Shown here: one piece after another, positions 1 to 8,143 of the stretch
Numbering within the stretch: the first letter of the stretch is position 1
Layout: each line of letters starts with the position of its first letter
Notes under the pieces: model-generated
What the model saw: the letters and a program-made list of their open reading frames with translations, nothing else
What the model was told of the DNA's origin: nothing
Databases searched by the model: none
Program-made: the position numbers and the translations under genes
Source: Lonsdalea britannica
GTDB taxonomy: Bacteria > Pseudomonadota > Gammaproteobacteria > Enterobacterales > Enterobacteriaceae
Direction of reading: 5' to 3'
Assembly: GCF_946477055.1 (NCBI RefSeq)
Contig: NZ_CAMKXG010000015.1
Span: 1 to 25,163, forward strand
DNA length: 25,163 nucleotides

Positions 1-49
1 ATCTACACTATCCTCTTCGTCGGCAGCGTCAGATGTGTATAAGAGACAG
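1..49 (+). other. Illumina Nextera adapter left in the assembly (artefact)
   Basis: Bases 1-8 match the end of the Illumina P5 primer. Bases 9-16 read TATCCTCT, which I recognise as a standard Nextera i5 index (N503/S503). Bases 17-30 are the Nextera read-1 overhang, and bases 31-49 are the 19-base Tn5 mosaic end AGATGTGTATAAGAGACAG. The order P5, index, overhang, mosaic end is exactly that of a sequencing library molecule, so this is untrimmed adapter and not a genomic transposon end. Genomic sequence begins at 50. Confidence 0.97.
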
Positions 50-297
50 CCGCGGATGTTGTCTGGACCGGCGAAGGAGGTCAGCCCTCCCTGTATCGTT
101 CTTCCGAAGCCTCAAGCCGGGCCTTTTGCGCCCGCTGCGGCAGTTCGCTAGGCGCGATTGACGATGCGCCCACTCTCGCTCTGCTGACCGGGGTATTTGA
201 CCCGCAGGAAGATGTGGTGCTGATGCCCATTGCTCATTCGTTCGAGGATATGAAACCGGCGTGGTGGAGGAGACGGTGCCCCGACGCCGTGGCGTGA
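50..297 (+). CDS. GFA/CENP-V domain protein, C-terminal fragment (5' end missing)
   Basis: The frame ending at the TGA at 295-297 is open back to the adapter junction and encodes about 81 residues with no start codon. It contains VWTGEGGQPSLYRSS followed by FCARCGSSLG. That is the typical second half of the glutathione-dependent formaldehyde-activating (GFA, Mss4-like) fold, in which a CxxC pair helps bind structural zinc. Family members are usually about 120-150 residues, so roughly the first 50 are lost at the contig end. GFA proteins are cytosolic and mostly of unknown substrate; the name does not prove formaldehyde chemistry. The last few residues (RRRCPDAVA) are less typical, so the true C-terminus could be slightly altered. 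Confidence 0.7.
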
Positions 298-395
298 GAG
301 GAAAAGCCTAGCAGATGCCCGTTGTACGACGGGTAACGGAGTTATACCCGAAATCGGGTGACATATACGATGAAGTGGGCTGAGAGGAAAACCAT

Positions 396-422
396 GAGGC
401 CGCGCCGTCACCGGCTGGCCTC
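396..422 (-). terminator. Possible asmA terminator hairpin
   Basis: GAGGCC (396-401) pairs with GGCCTC (417-422), and GCCG with CGGC inside, immediately downstream of the asmA stop codon. In the asmA direction the stem is followed by ATGGTTTTCC, a short interrupted U-run, so termination strength is uncertain. Two smaller inverted repeats lie at about 318-333 and 345-358 between this hairpin and the GFA gene. Confidence 0.45.
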
Positions 423-429
423 AGGCATA

Positions 430-2220
430 TCAGTCAGGCTGGTTCTTCTTCGACCAGTCATTGATCTGCTGCTTCAGTTCGTCTTGCAGACGCTTACGCA
501 ACATCTGGTCGACCGGCAGCTGGTAGTTCAGATTATCGAACGGACCATACAGACGGAAAGGAATCCGGGTATTTTTCAACAGCTGAACCACGCGGTCGTC
601 GCCCTGCCAGCCATCAATCACCTGCACGCTAAGGTTGATGTTGCAGCTCTGCGCAGGCAGATCCAGCAACCCTTCCCCGCCGACCGCCAAGATCTGCGAA
701 CGGCCATCCAGATTGTACATCCGCAGTTTCCCGGCATTCAGTCGGGCCTGACCGGTGATCTGCTGCATCTCGGTGTAATGCTCGTCGCCGCTTTGCCCTT
801 GAACCCCATTGCTGTTACGTTCCACCGCCTGCTGGATCATACGCGGAATGTTCAGCCCATACAGCCGCAGGCGGCTCGCCTGTAGCGCGGCGTTGCCCTG
901 CCATTTGGACAGCATTGCCGGCACGGTGAGGCTGTCACCGCTGAATTTACCCTGCATCGTGAATGTGCCGCTCAGCGTTTCCGGCAACGTCAGTACCCGC
1001 ATCAGATCGGTTAACTCGACGTTCTCCAGTTCAGGCTGCACGTTAATCGCCGGAGAGGCATCAATATCCAGCGTTCCCGGCAGTGAAAAATGGCCTTCGC
1101 CTACTTGGCCGCTCAGCTCGGCAACCGTCACTTTGCCCCGCTGATTGACGCCGCTCACGCTGAACTGGTTCATTTTGACGCCGCGGTAGATCAGAGTGTC
1201 AGCGCGCAACGCGAAATGCGCGGTGAAATTACGCAGCCCGCTGTTCGCCAGCTGCGGCGAAACATCGCTGGAGATAACCGGTTTCACGGCGGACGCTTTG
1301 TCCGCATCGGCCGTATCGTCATCGTTTTGAGTCAGTCCCAGCAGCGTGTCCAGATCCAGCTGAGCCGAGCGCAGGTCGACCGTATAATCCGGTACAAGCC
1401 CTGACGTGTAGGCCGCGGTTCCGCTTAACTGGCTTTGATTGGCGCTCAGAGCAAACTGGCTGACGGTAACTTTTTCCGGCTGACGTTGGTAAGTGGCCTG
1501 CATAGAGCCGGTGCCGGTGATACCGCTCGCGGGCAGCCCGGCGCCTTGCAGCTGATAGTCCAGACGATCGACGCGCGCGCTGATTCGCTGAGGAAACTCA
1601 CGCATGTCTAGCACGGACGAACCCGACAAGGAGAGATCGCGCTGGTCGCGGTTGATGCGGGTGGATAACGTCAGCTGCGCCTCATTGGGGACGCCGCGCG
1701 TCATACGCAGATTGATGTCGCGCAGATTGAGCTGTTCACCATTCTCCTGCTGCATAATCAGCAGGCTGTCGGCGACTTCTATGCGCCCGATATCGAAACG
1801 CCAGCCGCTGCCGATATCCGGTTCGGCTGCCCCCGGCGGGGCAATTGGCTGATTGATTTTTTTCGGCTGACTTTCCGGGGTGAGCCGGACCACCGCCCCT
1901 TTCAGCATGACCTGCTTAACTTCCAGCCGATGGGACAGCAAAGGCCATAGCTTGACGTCCAGACGCATGTTCTCAGCGCTGACAATCGGCGACTGCGCGC
2001 CCGGCGCGCTCAGAGACATCCCGCCGGACAGAATGCTCAGCTGCGGCCAGACGTGCCAACGTAAATCGCCGTCCAGCTTCATCTGATAGCCGCTTCGGGC
2101 CGCCACCTGACGAGTCATGTAGCCGCGAAAATCATTCGGGTTGATGAGCACGACTAACGCACTCATGCCAGCGGCCAGCACCACCAGCAGAATAACCAGC
2201 GCGGTAAAGAGTCTTTTCAT
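430..2220 (-). CDS. asmA: AsmA envelope protein
   Basis: AsmA family protein of 596 residues (E. coli AsmA is 617). It has one N-terminal membrane anchor at about residues 4-26, followed by a long periplasmic portion. The N-terminal AsmA domain begins around INPNDFRGYM, and a conserved C-terminal segment lies near residues 430-560. AsmA-like proteins are thought to form elongated periplasmic bridges that help move phospholipid toward the outer membrane, and asmA mutations suppress assembly-defective porins. The start is supported by GAGG five bases before the ATG. It lies 48 bases downstream of dcd on the same strand, and udk-dcd-asmA is probably one transcription unit. I see no frameshift or missing domain. 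Confidence 0.95.
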   Translation of the reverse strand: MKRLFTALVILLVVLAAGMSALVVLINPNDFRGYMTRQVAARSGYQMKLDGDLRWHVWPQLSILSGGMSLSAPGAQSPIVSAENMRLDVKLWPLLSHRLEVKQVMLKGAVVRLTPESQPKKINQPIAPPGAAEPDIGSGWRFDIGRIEVADSLLIMQQENGEQLNLRDINLRMTRGVPNEAQLTLSTRINRDQRDLSLSGSSVLDMREFPQRISARVDRLDYQLQGAGLPASGITGTGSMQATYQRQPEKVTVSQFALSANQSQLSGTAAYTSGLVPDYTVDLRSAQLDLDTLLGLTQNDDDTADADKASAVKPVISSDVSPQLANSGLRNFTAHFALRADTLIYRGVKMNQFSVSGVNQRGKVTVAELSGQVGEGHFSLPGTLDIDASPAINVQPELENVELTDLMRVLTLPETLSGTFTMQGKFSGDSLTVPAMLSKWQGNAALQASRLRLYGLNIPRMIQQAVERNSNGVQGQSGDEHYTEMQQITGQARLNAGKLRMYNLDGRSQILAVGGEGLLDLPAQSCNINLSVQVIDGWQGDDRVVQLLKNTRIPFRLYGPFDNLNYQLPVDQMLRKRLQDELKQQINDWSKKNQPD

Positions 2221-2268
2221 GCCATCCTCATTGATATTCGGGCTGCATCAGGCGGCGGCGTCTGTGAC

Positions 2269-2850
2269 TTAGTCTTCGTCGATCCGGCTAGCCACCGCGC
2301 CCTGCTGATCTTTGTATTTGGCGTCCTGACGTCGGTTATAAGGCCGAGCCGCCGGGCCAGACAGCGGTTCAAAGCTGAGCGCGCCGATCATCATGCCAGG
2401 ACGCAGCGCCAACGGCAGCTTCCCTGAATTATAGAACTCCAGCACAATCCGTCCCTGCCAGCCCGGGTCGATGCGGTGGGCGGTCACATGCACCATCAGC
2501 CCCAGACGCGCCAGCGAGGAACGGCCATCCAGCCAGCCGACCAGATTGTCCGGCAGGGTCACCGATTCCAACGTCACCGCCAGCGCCAGCTCTCCCGGAT
2601 GCAGGAAAAAGGCTTCGCCTTCCGGCAGATTGATTTCGTCGCTCATCACGCGATCCAATGCCGCGCTGACTTCGTCTTTCGGACCACTCAGGTCGATATA
2701 AGCCGCGGTATGACCGCGAAAGACGCGGAACTGATTTCCCAGACGCACGTCAACCGTGGCGCCGTTAATACGTTCTGCGGGGGGACGTGGCGTAATCACC
2801 AGCCGACCATCATCCAGCCAGTTTTCAATATCGCGATCGCACAGTCTCAT
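2269..2850 (-). CDS. dcd: dCTP deaminase
   Basis: Homotrimeric cytosolic dCTP deaminase, which converts dCTP to dUTP and so supplies most dUMP for thymidylate synthesis in enterobacteria. The 193 residues align end to end with E. coli Dcd. R110, S111 and R115 sit in GRSSLARLG, and the catalytic glutamate E138 sits in IVLEFYNSG. Two ATG codons stand in tandem (2853 and 2850). I chose the second because the upstream GGAG is six to seven bases from it, and because it gives the family length and MRLCDRDIE start. Its neighbours are udk upstream and asmA downstream, the conserved enterobacterial order. Confidence 0.96.
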   Translation of the reverse strand: MRLCDRDIENWLDDGRLVITPRPPAERINGATVDVRLGNQFRVFRGHTAAYIDLSGPKDEVSAALDRVMSDEINLPEGEAFFLHPGELALAVTLESVTLPDNLVGWLDGRSSLARLGLMVHVTAHRIDPGWQGRIVLEFYNSGKLPLALRPGMMIGALSFEPLSGPAARPYNRRQDAKYKDQQGAVASRIDED

Positions 2851-2884
2851 CATTTTCTCCGCTCAGGATTTAGACAGGTTACTC

Positions 2885-2921
2885 CGCTGCCGTCGGTTCT
2901 GAGTGACCGAGGGCGGCAGCG
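2885..2921. other. Strong intergenic hairpin between udk and dcd
   Basis: CGCTGCCG (2885-2892) pairs with CGGCAGCG (2914-2921), and TCGGT (2893-2897) with ACCGA (2906-2910). This gives 13 base pairs with a three-base bulge and an eight-base loop. No U-run follows in either direction. It may be a partial terminator, an mRNA-stabilising structure or a processing site between udk and dcd; the sequence does not decide which. Confidence 0.5.
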
Positions 2922-2936
2922 CCTGCTCGTAACAGT

Positions 2937-3578
2937 TTATTCAAAGAACTGGCTGATTTTCGCCTTCAAAATATCGATAGCGATGCGGTTTTTACCCCCG
3001 CGCGGCACGATGATGTCCGCATATTGCTTAGACGGTTCAATGAATTGCAAAAACATCGGACGTACGGTTTTCTGGTACTGCGCCATCACGGAGTCCATCG
3101 AACGACCTCGGTCGTTGACGTCGCGACGCATACGGCGCAACAGGCAAATATCCAGCGGCGTATCGACAAAGATGGAAAAGTTGAGTTCGCCCCTCAGACG
3201 GGCGTCGGTCAGCAGCAGAATGCCTTCCAGAATAATGACTTTCTTCGGCTCGAGAAGCACCGTTTCTTCAAGGCGGGTGTGTTCCACATAACTGTACTGC
3301 GGCAGCGCGATTTCCTGTCCGCCCTTCAGCATTCTCAGATGCTGTAACAGCAGATTGTGGTCCATGGCGCTGGGGTGGTCATAGTTGGTTTTCACCCGCT
3401 CTTCCATCGTCAGATGGGTTTGATCCTTGTAATAGCAGTCTTCCGGAATGACACCAATATGTTCATCGCCCACCTGTTCACGCAACTCACGGTAAAGGGT
3501 ACTGGCTATGAGACTTTTACCGGATGCAGAGGCTCCGGCAATCCCGATAATGACACACTGGTGAGACTTGTCAGTCAT
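2937..3578 (-). CDS. udk: Uridine kinase
   Basis: Uridine/cytidine kinase of pyrimidine salvage, which phosphorylates uridine and cytidine to UMP and CMP in the cytosol. The 213 residues have the same length as E. coli Udk and align throughout. The P-loop GASASGKS is at residues 15-22, and the end ([16 protein letters not shown]) is identical to what I recall of the E. coli protein. The reading frame extends 23 codons further upstream, with a hydrophobic stretch that could be mistaken for a signal peptide. I reject it because family members start at MTD-SHQCV. The ribosome-binding site is weak (CCAGG). It is first in the udk-dcd-asmA cluster. Confidence 0.96.
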   Translation of the reverse strand: MTDKSHQCVIIGIAGASASGKSLIASTLYRELREQVGDEHIGVIPEDCYYKDQTHLTMEERVKTNYDHPSAMDHNLLLQHLRMLKGGQEIALPQYSYVEHTRLEETVLLEPKKVIILEGILLLTDARLRGELNFSIFVDTPLDICLLRRMRRDVNDRGRSMDSVMAQYQKTVRPMFLQFIEPSKQYADIIVPRGGKNRIAIDILKAKISQFFE

Positions 3579-3693
3579 GGCAATAAAGACCTGGTTTACG
3601 AAAAATAAAAGAAGGGACACACCGCATAGGGTGTCTGAACGCCGCAATTATAGGGAGTTAGCCGCTTTCACGCCAGCACTAAGCGGGAGAGGG

Positions 3694-3718
3694 GTTCGCG
3701 TCCGAGCAGGACGCGAAC
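3694..3718 (-). terminator. Hairpin after apbC
   Basis: GTTCGCGTCC (3694-3703) and GGACGCGAAC (3709-3718) form a perfect 10-bp stem with a five-base loop. It starts 12 bases past the apbC stop codon. The sequence after it in the apbC direction (CCCCTCTCCCGC) lacks a U-run, so it may stabilise the mRNA 3' end or act only as a weak terminator before udk. Confidence 0.5.
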
Positions 3719-3730
3719 AGGAATGGCGCG

Positions 3731-4840
3731 TTATAGCGCGCGAAACGCGATTTCAGTGGGGATGACTTCGCCTTGCCAGTACAGCTGTGCGGCGACCCGC
3801 CCGGCCAGCTCGCGATAGAGCGAGGTAAACTCGCTGTCGGGCTGGCTGACCACGGTCGGTTCGCCGCGATCGAGATCTTCACGTAAAGCGATGTGCAGAG
3901 GCAGTTGGCCCAGCAGCGCACAGTGATATTTTTCCGCCAGCTTTTGCGCGCCGCCCGTGCCAAAAATAGGCTCCAGATGGCCGCAGTGGCTACAGATATG
4001 CACGCTCATGTTTTCAACGATACCCAGAACCGGCACCTTCACTTTCTCGAACATGGCGATGCCTTTCATCGCATCCACCAGCGCGATGTCCTGCGGCGTG
4101 GTGACCACCACGGCGCCAGTCACCGGCACGTTCTGCGCCAGCGTCAGCTGAATGTCGCCCGTCCCCGGCGGCATATCCAGCACCAGATAGTCGAGATCGG
4201 GCCACAGCGTATCTTGCAGCAGTTGCAGCAGCGCTTTGCTGGCCATCGGCCCGCGCCACACCATGGCATTGTCATCCGTGACCAGATAGCCGATGGAGTT
4301 GGAGGCGATGCCGTGCGCCACGATAGGCGCCATATGCTCGCCGTCCGGCGACGTTGGCCGTTCATGCGTCGTTCCCAACATGGTAGGAATGGACGGCCCG
4401 TAGATATCCGCGTCGAGGATCCCCACGTTGGCGCCTTCCGCCGCCAATGCCAGCGCCAGATTCACAGCGGTGCTGGACTTGCCGACGCCGCCTTTGCCGG
4501 AGCTGACCGCCACGATGTTTTTCACGCCTTTGACGCCGGGCTGATTGTTCGCTCGGCTCAACGTGGCAATCGCGTGCGTTAGCCGCCACTCCACGCTTTT
4601 CGCGCCGGTGAGACGCAGCAGTTGGTCACTGACCGACTCCTTCAGCACCTCAAGCCCGCTCAGCCAGACAAAAGGCATCACAAGCTCAATGTGCAGCACG
4701 TCATCCAGCAGCGCGCAGTGATGCAGCGCGTTGAGCGCCATCAGATCTTTATTCAACGTCGGGTGTGTAAAGGCGGCAAGTACGCGGCTCACCGTCTCGT
4801 GCAGCGCGTCAGGGCTGTGCCCGGGGAGGTTATCTTTCAT
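3731..4840 (-). CDS. apbC: Mrp/ApbC-type iron-sulfur cluster carrier ATPase
   Basis: Mrp/ApbC P-loop ATPase of 369 residues that carries and transfers iron-sulfur clusters in the cytosol. An N-terminal DUF59/MIP18-like domain (about residues 10-95) precedes the ParA/MinD-type NTPase domain. The deviant Walker A SGKGGVGKS is at 114-122, and the cluster-binding CxxC is at C283 and C286 (HICSHCGH). A longer reading begins eight codons upstream. I chose MKDNLPG because AAGGAG lies five bases before that ATG and the resulting length matches E. coli Mrp. It is divergent from metG, the conserved arrangement. The gene is also called mrp. Confidence 0.95.
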   Translation of the reverse strand: MKDNLPGHSPDALHETVSRVLAAFTHPTLNKDLMALNALHHCALLDDVLHIELVMPFVWLSGLEVLKESVSDQLLRLTGAKSVEWRLTHAIATLSRANNQPGVKGVKNIVAVSSGKGGVGKSSTAVNLALALAAEGANVGILDADIYGPSIPTMLGTTHERPTSPDGEHMAPIVAHGIASNSIGYLVTDDNAMVWRGPMASKALLQLLQDTLWPDLDYLVLDMPPGTGDIQLTLAQNVPVTGAVVVTTPQDIALVDAMKGIAMFEKVKVPVLGIVENMSVHICSHCGHLEPIFGTGGAQKLAEKYHCALLGQLPLHIALREDLDRGEPTVVSQPDSEFTSLYRELAGRVAAQLYWQGEVIPTEIAFRAL

Positions 4841-5066
4841 CCCGGCTCCTTGAAATTTTGTCATTAATCAGAACACGGCTTTAAGCATAACAGAACGCCA
4901 CGAACGGGCGTACCGCCACGGAACAAAGTCTTTTCAAGCGCTGCCTGAGCGCCGTTTGTCGCGGGCTAGCGCACGTGAAGCCGCATCCAGAACAGGTTTA
5001 CGCGCCGCGCCGCTATCGGTTAACATCGTGGCTCTTTCTCACTCATTAACAAGCAAGTTCCCCACT

Positions 5067-7097
5067 ATGACTCAAGTCGCAAAAAAAATTCTGGTAACGT
5101 GCGCGCTGCCTTATGCTAACGGTCCTATCCACCTCGGCCACATGCTTGAACACGTTCAGGCGGATATCTGGGTTCGTTATCAGCGAATGCGCGGCAACCA
5201 GGTTAATTTCATCTGTGCGGATGACGCCCACGGTACGCCTATCATGCTGAAGGCTCAGCAGTTAGGGATCGCGCCGGAGGAGATGATTGCGGCCGTCAGT
5301 CAGGAGCATCAGCAGGATTTCGCGGGCTTCAACATCAGCTACGACAACTATCACTCCACGCACAGCGAAGAGAACCGCGAGCTGTCTACGCTGATTTATC
5401 GTCGCCTGAAAGAAAACGGCTATATCAAGAGCCGCACGATTTCCCAGCTGTTCGACCCGGAAAAAAGCATGTTCCTGCCGGACCGCTTTGTGAAGGGAAC
5501 CTGCCCGAAATGTAAAGCGGCAGATCAGTATGGCGACAACTGCGAAGTGTGCGGCGCGACCTATACGCCGACCGAGCTGATCGATCCGAAATCGGCGATT
5601 TCCGGCGCGACGCCGGTCATGCGCGACAGCGAACACTTCTTCTTTGATCTGCCCGCTTTCAGCGACATGCTGCAAGCCTGGACGCGCTCTGGCGCGCTGC
5701 AGGATCAGGTCGCGAACAAAATGCAGGAGTGGTTCGACTCCGGTCTGCAACAGTGGGACATTAGCCGCGACGCGCCCTACTTCGGCTTCGAAGTGCCGGA
5801 TGCTCCGGGCAAATACTTCTACGTCTGGCTGGATGCGCCGATCGGCTACATGGGTTCATTCAAGAACCTGTGCGACAAGCGCGACGATTTGAATTTCGAC
5901 GACTACTGGCATAAAGACTCTGACGCCGATCTCTATCATTTCATCGGCAAAGATATCGTCTACTTCCATAGTCTGTTCTGGCCCGCCATGCTGGAAGGCA
6001 GTAACTTCCGTAAGCCGACCAACCTGTTTGTCCACGGTTACGTGACGGTGAACGGCGCGAAGATGTCCAAATCTCGCGGTACCTTCATCAAAGCAGACAC
6101 GTACCTGAAGCACCTGGACGCCGACTGCCTGCGTTACTACTACGCGGCCAAGCTCTCTTCCCGCATTGACGATATCGACCTTAACCTGGAAGACTTCGTA
6201 CAACGCGTAAACGCCGACATCGTCAACAAAGTCGTCAACCTGGCTTCACGTAACGCGGGCTTCATCAACAAGCGTTTCGACGGAAAACTGGCCGATGCGC
6301 TGGCCGACCCGGCGCTGTACAAAACCTTTACCGACGCGGCCGACAGCATTGCCGACGCATTTAGCAGCCGTGAATCCGGCAAAGCCATTCGCGAAATCAT
6401 GGCGCTGGCTGACCTGGCCAACCGCTATGTCGACGAACAGGCGCCGTGGGTCGTGGCGAAGGAAGAAGGCCGTGATGCCGACCTGCACGCGATCTGCTCA
6501 ATGGGTATCAACCTGTTCCGCGTCTTGATGACCTACCTCAAGCCGGTACTGCCTTCGCTGGCCGAACGTGCCGAGGCATTCTTGAACACGGATCTGCAGT
6601 GGGATGCGCTGGCCCAACCGCTGCTGGGCCATCAGGTTAATCCGTTTAAGGCGCTGTTCAACCGTATCGATCCGAAAAACATCGAAGCGATGGTTGAAGA
6701 CTCCAAGCAGGATATCGCCGCCGCCGCGGCACCGGTCAGCGGACCGCTGGCGGACAATCCGATTCAGGACACCATCACATTCAACGATTTCGACAAGGTC
6801 GATATGCGTATCGCGCTGATTCAAAAAGCGGAGCTGGTGGAAGGTTCGGACAAGCTGCTGCGTCTGTCTTTGGATTTGGGTGGCGAAACGCGTCAGGTCT
6901 TCTCGGGGATCCGCGCAGCCTATCCCGATCCGGCCCTACTGGAAGGCCGCCTGACGATCATGGTCGCGAACCTTGCACCGCGTAAGATGCGTTTCGGTAT
7001 TTCCGAAGGCATGGTGATGGCGGCAGGCCCCGGCGGAAAAGACATCTTCCTGCTGAGCCCAGACAGCGGCGCACAGCCGGGTATGTTGGTGAAATAA
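5067..7097 (+). CDS. metG: Methionyl-tRNA synthetase
   Basis: Cytosolic class I aminoacyl-tRNA synthetase that charges tRNAMet and initiator tRNA. It has 676 residues (E. coli 677). The HIGH-type signature HLGH is at 22-25 and KMSKS at 332-336. Zinc-knuckle cysteines lie at 146, 149, 159 and 162. A C-terminal EMAP/OB-fold tRNA-binding and dimerisation domain covers about 575-676. The frame is open 37 codons further upstream. I took [20 protein letters not shown] because it matches the family N-terminus. It is divergent from apbC across 226 bases in which I did not identify a clear promoter. Confidence 0.97.
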   Translation: MTQVAKKILVTCALPYANGPIHLGHMLEHVQADIWVRYQRMRGNQVNFICADDAHGTPIMLKAQQLGIAPEEMIAAVSQEHQQDFAGFNISYDNYHSTHSEENRELSTLIYRRLKENGYIKSRTISQLFDPEKSMFLPDRFVKGTCPKCKAADQYGDNCEVCGATYTPTELIDPKSAISGATPVMRDSEHFFFDLPAFSDMLQAWTRSGALQDQVANKMQEWFDSGLQQWDISRDAPYFGFEVPDAPGKYFYVWLDAPIGYMGSFKNLCDKRDDLNFDDYWHKDSDADLYHFIGKDIVYFHSLFWPAMLEGSNFRKPTNLFVHGYVTVNGAKMSKSRGTFIKADTYLKHLDADCLRYYYAAKLSSRIDDIDLNLEDFVQRVNADIVNKVVNLASRNAGFINKRFDGKLADALADPALYKTFTDAADSIADAFSSRESGKAIREIMALADLANRYVDEQAPWVVAKEEGRDADLHAICSMGINLFRVLMTYLKPVLPSLAERAEAFLNTDLQWDALAQPLLGHQVNPFKALFNRIDPKNIEAMVEDSKQDIAAAAAPVSGPLADNPIQDTITFNDFDKVDMRIALIQKAELVEGSDKLLRLSLDLGGETRQVFSGIRAAYPDPALLEGRLTIMVANLAPRKMRFGISEGMVMAAGPGGKDIFLLSPDSGAQPGMLVK

Positions 7098-7104
7098 TCC
7101 TTGT

Positions 7105-7133
7105 CAGGCTGGGCTTCGGCTCAGCCTGTTTTT
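7105..7133 (+). terminator. metG intrinsic terminator
   Basis: CAGGCTGGGC and GCTCAGCCTG form a stem around a TTCG tetraloop, followed by five T (7129-7133). It begins eight bases after the metG stop codon. This is a textbook rho-independent terminator. Confidence 0.92.
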
Positions 7134-7463
7134 ACTCCCCCCTTTGATTCTCCCTGTCCCTTGAACGTCCTTCAGTCTGCATTTCTCTGCTGATTTCCAA
7201 GATTTATCCCGCGCCACTCTGGAGCGCGTTAACCGAACGCACATCGATGGTGACGTCTCTGCAAAACTGTTGGCGGATAAACCGAGATCGGAGAATTCCT
7301 GATTTAGTTTTCCGAGGGGGCGTAATAGATTGTATTGTAATATTTTTTGTTAGTGCTTTAAACGTATAAGCCGTAAAGATCTAGGCTCGCGCCGCCAGAT
7401 CCGTCTATTCTCTTGGAGCTAATACGATTTACAGGGATTTTATTCACATCAAGGAGGACGTTT
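7134..7463 (+). other. Non-coding leader region upstream of virK-like gene
   Basis: About 330 bases between the metG terminator and the VirK-family start, with no convincing gene on either strand. The second half is noticeably AT-rich (for example the T-run around 7343-7350), unlike the neighbouring genes. This suggests the promoter and a long leader for the VirK-family gene, possibly an H-NS-type silenced region; that is inference. I could not fix a promoter. I looked for direct TGTTTA repeats typical of PhoP boxes and for a CRP palindrome and did not find good ones. Confidence 0.5.
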
Positions 7464-7895
7464 ATGTCTCGTATGACCCCGTTGTTTTTAACCGTATCTT
7501 TATTCACCGTCGCCGCTAGCGCCTGCGCTGCCAAGCCTCTCACGAGCCAGTCAACCCTCATCAATGCGCTGAATGAGGGAAGTGAAGTGTCCGTCAGTAT
7601 CGACCTTTCACAGTGTACGCCGCAGAATGGCGCCGTCCCCAGCCAGACCCGTGGTGGTCTGCGCATTCAGGCCTATCGCTTGACCGGAGACAATACTCTG
7701 TCGTTCAGCGATGAACACTTTACGGTGGCGAACGACGGCAAACCCATTCAGCAGTTTATGCGCTATCAGGTGCTGCCGGATAATATCGTCAATTTCACGA
7801 CCTATATGTACGATCTGCCCAGCCTGCAACAGCGCGGCACGGCGCTAAGCTATCGCTGCAACGTCGGTCAGGGCGTTTCTTTCTTCGCTAAATAA
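7464..7895 (+). CDS. VirK-family secreted protein
   Basis: Predicted periplasmic or secreted protein of 143 residues of the VirK family (Pfam PF06903, about 145 residues, named after Agrobacterium virK). Its molecular function is not established. A signal peptide is visible: a short basic start, a hydrophobic stretch PLFLTVSLFTVAAS, and a likely cut near residues 21-23. The mature part has the family-like motif SIDLSQCT (C51) and a near-C-terminal YRC (C132), which could form a disulfide. The start is set by AAGGAGG six bases before the ATG; an upstream in-frame start would destroy the signal peptide. It stands alone between metG and the binding-protein operon. The family is common in plant-associated proteobacteria. 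Assignment is from recalled motif resemblance, not a search. Confidence 0.72.
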   Translation: MSRMTPLFLTVSLFTVAASACAAKPLTSQSTLINALNEGSEVSVSIDLSQCTPQNGAVPSQTRGGLRIQAYRLTGDNTLSFSDEHFTVANDGKPIQQFMRYQVLPDNIVNFTTYMYDLPSLQQRGTALSYRCNVGQGVSFFAK

Positions 7896-7906
7896 GCCTC
7901 AATCGA

Positions 7907-7931
7907 GCTCCCGCCGTCGCTGAGCGGGAGC
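7907..7931 (+). terminator. Hairpin downstream of virK-like gene
   Basis: GCTCCCGC (7907-7914) and GCGGGAGC (7924-7931) form an 8-bp GC-rich stem with a nine-base loop, 11 bases after the stop codon. It is followed by CGCAATTTACG, not a clean U-run, so it is a probable but imperfect terminator. Confidence 0.55.
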
Positions 7932-8036
7932 CGCAATTTACGCCTCTGCTGCATTCTCCTTTTACGCTACGTCCTGCTCTCAAACCTCGCGAACAACCCG
8001 TTATAAGATAAAACCAAAAAACATAACGCGGGCTCT

Positions 8037-8064
8037 TTGCACCTTTCACCGTTGTCGCTATGAT
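8037..8064 (+). promoter_or_regulatory. Candidate promoter of binding-protein/LVIVD operon
   Basis: TTGCAC (8037-8042) and TATGAT (8059-8064) are separated by 16 bases. The -10 element matches five of six consensus positions and the -35 three of six. The predicted start, around 8071, would fall just before the MetJ-like repeats, placing an operator where a repressor could block initiation or clearance. Confidence 0.45.
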
Positions 8065-8073
8065 GCTTCATCC

Positions 8074-8105
8074 AGATAAATAGACATCCAGACATAAAGA
8101 TATCC
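8074..8105 (+). promoter_or_regulatory. Four tandem MetJ-box-like 8-mers
   Basis: Four consecutive 8-base units, all starting with AGA, occupy 8074, 8082, 8090 and 8098: AGATAAAT, AGACATCC, AGACATAA and AGATATCC. Against the MetJ consensus AGACGTCT they match 4, 6, 5 and 5 of 8 positions. MetJ binds arrays of two to five such boxes in exact 8-bp phase, as here. The array is 38 bases before the start codon of the binding protein. The repeat itself is directly visible; that MetJ binds it is inference. Confidence 0.5.
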
Positions 8106-8143
8106 ATAAACTGGCAACACGATTTCCCACCAAGGAGCCCATG

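Noticed and set aside
31..49. Tn5 mosaic end as evidence of a genomic transposon
   Set aside because: It is directly preceded by P5, an 8-base i5 index and the Nextera overhang, so it is library adapter, not a mobile element.
358..885. Plus-strand open frame of 175 codons opposite asmA
   Set aside because: It is a shadow of asmA on the other strand, with no ribosome site or family resemblance. Similar long antisense frames over apbC, aroG, metG, galE and galM were dismissed for the same reason.
3579..3647. N-terminal extension of udk resembling a signal peptide
   Set aside because: Uridine kinase is cytosolic and the family starts at MTD-SHQCV; the extension lies in intergenic DNA with no ribosome site.
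4956..5066. 37-codon upstream extension of metG
   Set aside because: The conserved protein begins at [11 protein letters not shown]; the extension has no family counterpart.
7310..7390. PhoP box or CRP site before the virK-like gene
   Set aside because: T-rich stretches are present, but no pair of TGTTTA repeats at the right spacing and no TGTGA-N6-TCACA palindrome was found.
7520..7535. Possible lipoprotein signal (ASAC) in the VirK-family protein
   Set aside because: The position three before the cysteine is alanine, not the usual leucine, and the region fits an ordinary signal peptidase I site.
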